From the NCBI GenBank assembly GCA_947624655.1, contig CANQLH010000001.1, positions 1-64,000 of the forward strand: a DNA stretch of 64,000 nt. Reading direction: 5' to 3'. Positions 58,585 to 64,000 of the stretch are shown here, piece by piece. Source of the DNA: an uncultured Clostridia bacterium (GTDB taxonomy: Bacteria > Bacillota > Clostridia > TANB77 > CAG-508). Every line of letters starts with the position of its first letter. Within the stretch, counting starts at the first letter, position 1. The notes under the pieces were generated by a model. The model ran no database searches. It was given only the letters and a program-made list of their open reading frames with translations, and was not told the origin of the DNA. Position numbers and translations under genes: made by a program.

Positions 58585-59571
58585 TTATATATTATGAATT
58601 TCAAAAATCTCCTTATGTTCTCTATACAATTTTTCCATTTCCTTTTTCTGTGGTCCATATGCTAAATGTCCTACTATAGTATTTTTTGAAATTAATATTG
58701 GTCTTGAAGTTAACATACAATAAGCACATATCTTTTGCTCATCTCTTCCCATTCCTTCTCTTTTTGATACTTCAAAATATTCCATTTCATCCCAAAGTTT
58801 TCTTTTAAATAAAATTGCGCCAATACTATACCTTATAGGACAGACCTCATATCCAAATTCGTCTTTTTGTACAGCATTATTCATTTCGTCTATACTAGGT
58901 GCTTGTTCCCATAAAAATCTAGCCACTTGAGGATTTGTATGGTTTCCACTTCCTCTTTCAGTTATGTGTATTAACCTCTCATCTATTCCAACTTTTCTTT
59001 GCAATTCCTTATATTTTTCTACTAAATTAAATCTTCTAATAATATTTAAATAACTATAGCCATTTATTGGAATCATTGGAGCTACAATGCCCACATCATA
59101 ATCTCCATTCTGTTCAATATTTTTATATGCTTGCATTAAAGTTTCAAAATATCCTTTAGTTACAAATATGTCCTCATCTAATTTATATATATAAGTTGCT
59201 TTTTTATATAAATTAATTGCAACATTTTGAATTAAAGAAACATTATTTCTCTTTGTACTTAGATATGACCAATCATTATTTTTAGCAATTTCAGATAATT
59301 TTTCACTATACTTTCCACTTGAACATAAACAAACTTCTACATTTTCCGGAACAAAAGCTTTAATTCTTTTAAATACAATGTCCCATACTATTTCTTGATA
59401 TCCAGCCAAAATAATGCAAACCATATCTTTATCTTTTTTTCTATCTTCAAATTTATACTTTCTTGTTAATCCTCTTTTTTTATGATATTTTGTTTGCAAC
59501 TCTATTTTCTTTGCTTTTACTTTTTCAAATAAGCCTAATTTTTTTAACAATGTTTTCAATATATTTTCCAT
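58585..59571 (-). CDS. glycosyltransferase-like protein, copy 1
   Basis: A 328-aa GT-A-like protein: DMVCIILAGYQEIVWDIVF, then IYKLDEDIFVTKGYFETL, where DED is the likely metal-binding motif, and PIRYSIGAILFKRKLWDEM. It is clearly paralogous to the gene at 61018, with the same block order (RNNVSLIQNVAINLYK, PMIPINGY, KDEFGYEVCPIR). It presumably adds a sugar to the repeating unit. The donor is unknown. Confidence 0.8.
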   Translation of the reverse strand: MENILKTLLKKLGLFEKVKAKKIELQTKYHKKRGLTRKYKFEDRKKDKDMVCIILAGYQEIVWDIVFKRIKAFVPENVEVCLCSSGKYSEKLSEIAKNNDWSYLSTKRNNVSLIQNVAINLYKKATYIYKLDEDIFVTKGYFETLMQAYKNIEQNGDYDVGIVAPMIPINGYSYLNIIRRFNLVEKYKELQRKVGIDERLIHITERGSGNHTNPQVARFLWEQAPSIDEMNNAVQKDEFGYEVCPIRYSIGAILFKRKLWDEMEYFEVSKREGMGRDEQKICAYCMLTSRPILISKNTIVGHLAYGPQKKEMEKLYREHKEIFEIHNI

Positions 59572-59581
59572 TTTTTCCTCA

Positions 59582-61021
59582 TCATTTTCTTTTTATTTTA
59601 TTTATTATTTTATTAATAATATCAAGCAAAAATTTATCTTTTAATATAAGCAACATAACACCATAAATTAACATTCCCACTATAACTTCTACAATTGTTG
59701 TAATAATAGTAGGTGGCATATTCCTTCCAAGTATATACGTTATTGCAAACATAATAGCTCCACTTACTATATACTTAAAACTATTCTGATATGCAATTTT
59801 TAACGGTATGTCTTTTCTTATTCCTATCAATTGCACTATGGATATTAATGTTTCTGCCAGTACCGAAGACACCATTGCTCCTTTGGCTCCATACAATGGA
59901 ATTAACAACAAATTAAGACAAAAATTAAATACTGCTCCAGTTACAACTGATTTAGTAAAAAGTCCTTGTTTTTTTGCAGGTATTAAATATTGCATTCCGG
60001 ATACATTACTCATTCCTATTGCTACAACAATTGGTGCTCCAATCATTATTATTGTTATTGATTTTTCAAATTCCTCTCCTAGAAACCAAGGAACAATCGT
60101 CTGTGCTATTGCCATTAATCCAAACATAATAGGTATTCCAAGAAGCCATACAAAATTAAACGAATTAGCTAAATATCTTTTAACTTCCTCTTTTTTATCA
60201 TTTGCTATATTATTTGCAATTCTTGGAGATACTACTGTTCCTAAAGCAGTAATCACCGCTAAAGATACCCCTGTTATTTTTTGTGTCTGTTCATAGTTTC
60301 CTACTTCAGTCATATCTGATGATATTTTTCCAATCATCGTCTTATCTAAAACTGTATACACTTTTATTGCAACCTGAGGTATAAACAAAGCTATTGTTGG
60401 TTTTATATGTTTCAATACATTCAGTTCTTTAATTTTTATTCTTTCTGTATACTTAGGCAAATAAAACCATAGTGACAAATTACCTATCAGATTTGATCCA
60501 ACATATATTAAAAAATATATAGCAAGATCTTCTTTTGTTTTTACCAATGTAAAAATTAAAACTAAACTAATAAGTTTAACTAAAATATTTCTTGTTACAG
60601 TTTTCTTAAATTCTTCCAACCCTTGAAAAAACCAACTAATATCAATGCAATTAGATATCAATTCTAAAATTAATATTTTGTAATATATTTGATATTGAGT
60701 TCCATTTACATAAAATATATAGAATAAAATAGTTGAAATAATCATTGTGCAAAATCTTAATATCACAATTTCCCACATTATTTTGCTTCTTTTTCCTCTA
60801 TCTTGCTGTACATATGCTATTTCTCTTCTTCCATACATTGCTATACCTAATGAACCAAAAAGTACAAAATAAGTAGCTATGGAAAGTGTATAACTATATA
60901 TTCCAATATTTTCTGCTCCTAAAATTCGTGATAAGTATGGAGTAGTTATTAGTGGTATTACTATTGTAATTATCTCATATATCATACTATATATATAATT
61001 TTTAGTTATGCTTTTTTTCAT
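59582..61021 (-). CDS. wzx: Wzx-type polysaccharide flippase
   Basis: A 479-aa polytopic protein with about 12-14 membrane helices. It matches the Wzx/oligosaccharide flippase family at the start (YSMIYEIITIVIPLITTPYLSRILGAENIG) and TMIGKISSDMTEVGNYEQTQKI. It flips lipid-linked repeat units across the membrane. Its stop precedes the copy 1 transferase by 10 bases and its start overlaps the copy 2 transferase (ATGA). Confidence 0.92.
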   Translation of the reverse strand: MKKSITKNYIYSMIYEIITIVIPLITTPYLSRILGAENIGIYSYTLSIATYFVLFGSLGIAMYGRREIAYVQQDRGKRSKIMWEIVILRFCTMIISTILFYIFYVNGTQYQIYYKILILELISNCIDISWFFQGLEEFKKTVTRNILVKLISLVLIFTLVKTKEDLAIYFLIYVGSNLIGNLSLWFYLPKYTERIKIKELNVLKHIKPTIALFIPQVAIKVYTVLDKTMIGKISSDMTEVGNYEQTQKITGVSLAVITALGTVVSPRIANNIANDKKEEVKRYLANSFNFVWLLGIPIMFGLMAIAQTIVPWFLGEEFEKSITIIMIGAPIVVAIGMSNVSGMQYLIPAKKQGLFTKSVVTGAVFNFCLNLLLIPLYGAKGAMVSSVLAETLISIVQLIGIRKDIPLKIAYQNSFKYIVSGAIMFAITYILGRNMPPTIITTIVEVIVGMLIYGVMLLILKDKFLLDIINKIINKIKRK

Positions 61022-61998
61022 TCTTGTACCTTTCTATGTATCTTAAAAATTTCTTGATTATTTTCAAAATATTCTTTCATTACTTTATTTTGATTTCCAA
61101 AAGATAAATGCCCCACTATCGAATTATTAGATACAATTATTGCTCTAGACCTCACCATACAATAACCACAAATCTGTATTTCGTCTCTCCCCATAGCATT
61201 TCCAAAAGAAACCTTAAATCCGTTCATATTCTGCCATAACTCTCTCTTAAATAAAATTGCTCCTATACTAAATCTTATTGGGCAAACTTCATAGCCAAAT
61301 TCGTCATTTTGTACTATCTTGTTCATTTCATCTATATTAGGTAAATAATTTTCTTCTCCCCAAAAAAATTTAGCTACTTCTGGGTTAGACTCTATCATTC
61401 TATCTTTTCCAGCAGAATAAATTGGATTTTCAAATTTATTTTTGTATGTTTCAACTAACCCAAACCTTTTTAAAACATTTAAATGTCCGTATCCATTAAT
61501 TGGTATAGTTGGAGCAACAAATCCAATTTTGTATTCAGCACTTTTTTCACATTGCCTCATTGTATTCATAAGTGTTTCAAAATAATTTTTTGTTACAAAA
61601 ATATCTTCATCTATTTTGTATATGTATTGAGCATTTTTAAACAAGTTAATTGCAACATTTTGAATTAAAGAAACATTATTTCTCTTCATACTCAAATACG
61701 ACCAGTCGTTTTGCTCAGCTATTTTTGATAATCGTTCACTATATTTTCCACTTGATAATATACAAACTTCTACATCTTCTGGGACAAATTTTTTTATCCT
61801 TTCAAAAAAAATATCATACAAAAACTCTTTATAGCCTGCTAAAATGATGCAAACTTTATCTTTATTTTTCATTCTATTCTCAAATGTATATCTTTTAGTT
61901 AAGTTTCTTTTTAATTTATATTTGTTTATTGCATTTTTTGTTTTTTCTAATAATCCTTTTTTCTCTAAAAAATTTCTTAGAACTAGCTTTATATTCAT
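61018..61998 (-). CDS. glycosyltransferase-like protein, copy 2
   Basis: A 326-aa paralogue of the gene at 58585, with DKVCIILAGYKEFLYDIFF, IYKIDEDIFVTKNYFETL (DED motif) and NDEFGYEVCPIRFSIGAILF. The two flank the flippase gene, which suggests a duplication and divergence of acceptor or donor specificity. A GGAGG site precedes the ATG. Confidence 0.8.
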   Translation of the reverse strand: MNIKLVLRNFLEKKGLLEKTKNAINKYKLKRNLTKRYTFENRMKNKDKVCIILAGYKEFLYDIFFERIKKFVPEDVEVCILSSGKYSERLSKIAEQNDWSYLSMKRNNVSLIQNVAINLFKNAQYIYKIDEDIFVTKNYFETLMNTMRQCEKSAEYKIGFVAPTIPINGYGHLNVLKRFGLVETYKNKFENPIYSAGKDRMIESNPEVAKFFWGEENYLPNIDEMNKIVQNDEFGYEVCPIRFSIGAILFKRELWQNMNGFKVSFGNAMGRDEIQICGYCMVRSRAIIVSNNSIVGHLSFGNQNKVMKEYFENNQEIFKIHRKVQE

Positions 61999-62033
61999 TA
62001 TTCCTCCACATTTTTACAACTGTTTTCTTTATT

Positions 62034-62954
62034 TTATATAGGTTCTATTGTTTTACCTAATCTTCCTTTTTTTCCATCTTTATATCCTTTTATCATCATC
62101 TTTATACATTCTATTTTTTTGCACTTTACTACCCATATTGAAATAAATCTTGTAATTATATACCTAAATACCTTCTTTTTATTATCTTTATAAACAAAAG
62201 TTGCATTTCTAGTAGAATAATATAATTTCCAAGGACTTGATATATAAAATATTACTCTTTTTCCAAAAATATTTACTTTTCTTGCATTCTTCATATAATT
62301 TGCTGGATGTGAATATAAAGAATCTATAACTGTTGCAATATATGCATCAGCTTTTTTGGCTCTATAATTATAATCTTTCTCGTCATAAGATATAAAAAGT
62401 TCCTTATTGGGAAATCCAATTTCTTGTATCAACCCTTTTGATATTAATGTACCATTAAATGGACTTATATTATTTAAAATTACTCCATTTTCTGATTTTG
62501 CTTTTATATTTTCTATTGTATCTTGTTGTGAAAACATTTTGAAACTTAAATTTATTTCATCACATAGCACTAAAGAGTTAATCATTATCTTATCATTTTC
62601 ATTCAAATGTTTTCTTTGAATTTCTTTCATTAAATTTCCTATTGTATCATTATTTTTTGGTCTCCCATCATCATCCATAAGTACAATCCAATCATATCCA
62701 TTATCATATGCATACTTGCAACCAGTATAAAATCCTCCTGCCCCACCTATATTTTCATCTAAATATATATATTTTATGTTGTTATTAGGGAATTTCTCCA
62801 TAACTGCTTCTTTTGTATTATCTGTACTATGGTTATCAACTATAATAATGCAATCTATATTATAGCTTTGTGACACTATTGCTTTTATGTTCTTTAGTAA
62901 CAATTCTTTTCTGTTATATGTAACTGTTACAGTTGCAAGTTTTTTTTCTGTCAT
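62034..62954 (-). CDS. GT2 glycosyltransferase, galactofuranosyltransferase-like
   Basis: A 306-aa GT2 enzyme: TVTYNRKELLLKNIKAI, IIVDNHSTDNT, then ENIGGAGGFYTGCKYAY and WIVLMDDDGRP with the DDD metal motif. GGAGGFYxG with MDDDGRP is typical of galactofuranosyl- and related transferases. With glf in the same operon this supports galactofuranose in the polymer. A GGA-type ribosome site is present. Confidence 0.87.
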   Translation of the reverse strand: MTEKKLATVTVTYNRKELLLKNIKAIVSQSYNIDCIIIVDNHSTDNTKEAVMEKFPNNNIKYIYLDENIGGAGGFYTGCKYAYDNGYDWIVLMDDDGRPKNNDTIGNLMKEIQRKHLNENDKIMINSLVLCDEINLSFKMFSQQDTIENIKAKSENGVILNNISPFNGTLISKGLIQEIGFPNKELFISYDEKDYNYRAKKADAYIATVIDSLYSHPANYMKNARKVNIFGKRVIFYISSPWKLYYSTRNATFVYKDNKKKVFRYIITRFISIWVVKCKKIECIKMMIKGYKDGKKGRLGKTIEPI

Positions 62955-62988
62955 TTCTACTATCCTTCTTTCTTAAAAATTGCATTTT

Positions 62989-64000
62989 TTATTTCTTTTC
63001 TTTTACCATATTTTTCTGTATACTCACACTTTTTTCATCTAATATGCAACAAGCACTTACTAGCAAAAATGGTAATACATTATACCTATGTCTTACAGCG
63101 GTTCCACTTGCAGAAGTTCCTAGTGAAAATACTAATGTAATAGGTATAAAAACATAAAACATTACTTTTGCAAACTTTTCTTTCTTATTCCTTATGCATA
63201 TATAAAATAAATATAAATATATAGCTCCGTCAAATGCAAAAGTAAACATATCCATTACATTCCTAAAATCCCATGGCATTGGCGAAAATAAAAAATATAC
63301 AAATTTAAAAGGTAAAAACATTATTAGTTGTGGTAAAGTCTCAACCTTCATACTAGTTAGATATGCAGATCCACCTTTTGTATTTGAAACGGTTTCATAT
63401 AAAGCATCCATCTCTGTAAATTTTGAAAATTTTGAATTTACATTTTGGAAAAGATATATTCCTATTACTACAATAAAGCATAATGAAAATAAGGCTTTAG
63501 TAAAGTTAAATCCTGAAAAATCTATTTTATCTTTCTTTTTATTATACATAAATATAATAAACAAATACATAAAAAATACAAATATCATTGCAGAATGTAT
63601 AGCTGATGCAATAAGGATATATAGCAACGCAACAATAGCATATTTTATTTTTCTTAACTGATACCAATCTAGAAATTTATTAATCGATAATATCGCAAGA
63701 AGTGTAATTAATGTATCCCTTCTTAATATACTATTTAAAAATATTAGATTAGGCATAAATGAAATTAATAAAATTCCTAAATTTTTGCTTTTATTACTTA
63801 ATGATAATTTATCTAATATCTTTGAGAAATATATAATAGATATCATCGAAAAAAGTACATTTGTAAATTGTGCTCCTAATCTGTTTGATCCAATAAACAA
63901 ATATATAAAATACAAAAACTTTGTATATATTCCACCATATAAATTAGCACTTATTTTTAGATCTCCATTAAAACATTTAAGTGAAACATTATAAAATCCA
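62989..64000 (-). CDS. polytopic membrane glycosyltransferase or polymerase, 5-prime end outside the window
   Basis: The reading frame is open to the window edge at 64000, so the true start is not seen (336 codons present, with TTG at 63915 only an internal codon). Many membrane helices and the segments LRRDTLITLLAILSINKFLDWYQLRK and ASAIHSAMIFVFFMYLFIIF fit a Wzy/EpsG-type polymerase or a GT39-like transferase. I cannot decide between these. It is the most upstream gene of the polysaccharide operon in the window. Confidence 0.7.
   Translation of the reverse strand, partial: GFYNVSLKCFNGDLKISANLYGGIYTKFLYFIYLFIGSNRLGAQFTNVLFSMISIIYFSKILDKLSLSNKSKNLGILLISFMPNLIFLNSILRRDTLITLLAILSINKFLDWYQLRKIKYAIVALLYILIASAIHSAMIFVFFMYLFIIFMYNKKKDKIDFSGFNFTKALFSLCFIVVIGIYLFQNVNSKFSKFTEMDALYETVSNTKGGSAYLTSMKVETLPQLIMFLPFKFVYFLFSPMPWDFRNVMDMFTFAFDGAIYLYLFYICIRNKKEKFAKVMFYVFIPITLVFSLGTSASGTAVRHRYNVLPFLLVSACCILDEKSVSIQKNMVKEKK

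Overview
This is a very AT-rich window in which essentially every gene lies on the minus strand. The gene families (sortase B, a Tn1549-like conjugation module, CpsB/CpsC/CpsD, VanZ) point to a low-GC Firmicute, probably a Clostridia-like bacterium. The sequence alone does not give the species.

The outstanding observation is a decoding anomaly. Eleven genes look broken by frameshifts, and 20 shifts share one signature: a CGG codon in the reading frame, after which the C must be skipped and the next codon is GGN (Gly). Removing one C at each site gives full-length proteins with intact motifs: VirD4, UvrB and SNF2 P-loops, methylase DLPYG, toprim-primase GKDYN and VirD4 YLGGNEQ. A hand scan of CCG on the plus strand found no in-frame CGG that works as arginine. 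About 70 CGG trinucleotides in the other two phases cause no shift, while CGA, CGT, AGA and AGG serve as Arg. Phase dependence argues against sequencing error and for translation: in-frame CGG acts as a +1 frameshift signal, or CGGN is read as glycine. It affects both the mobile element (14 sites) and the flanking genes (6 sites). Genes are reported here joined across these sites.

Layout, by coordinate. 1-37135: most of a Tn1549/CTn-like integrative conjugative element. It holds a CHAP hydrolase, sortase B, VirB4, PrgI, VirB6-like protein, DNA methylase, VirB2-like protein, VirD4, ArdC-like protein, PcfB-like protein, relaxase, MobC-like protein, a candidate oriT and a toprim primase. A cargo block follows (membrane protein, TfoX-like, GyrI-like, VapD and partner), then a 2652-aa methylase/SNF2 helicase, a giant thioester/CnaB adhesin, and ParB/ParA. 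No integrase is in the window. 37136-37416: the first 92 codons of uvrB, cut at the probable element boundary. 37529-38487: a RhuM-Fic protein. 38559-48820: a MoxR/DUF58/VWA/TPR operon preceded by zinc-ribbon proteins, a protease-like protein lacking its histidine, and a HExxH protein. 48875-64000: a capsule or exopolysaccharide locus with CpsB/D/C, VanZ, UDP-glucuronate and UDP-galactofuranose synthesis, an acetyltransferase behind a (GA)18 tract, a glycyl radical enzyme with its activase, glycosyltransferases, a flippase, and a membrane protein running off the window edge.

No tRNA, rRNA or CRISPR array was seen.
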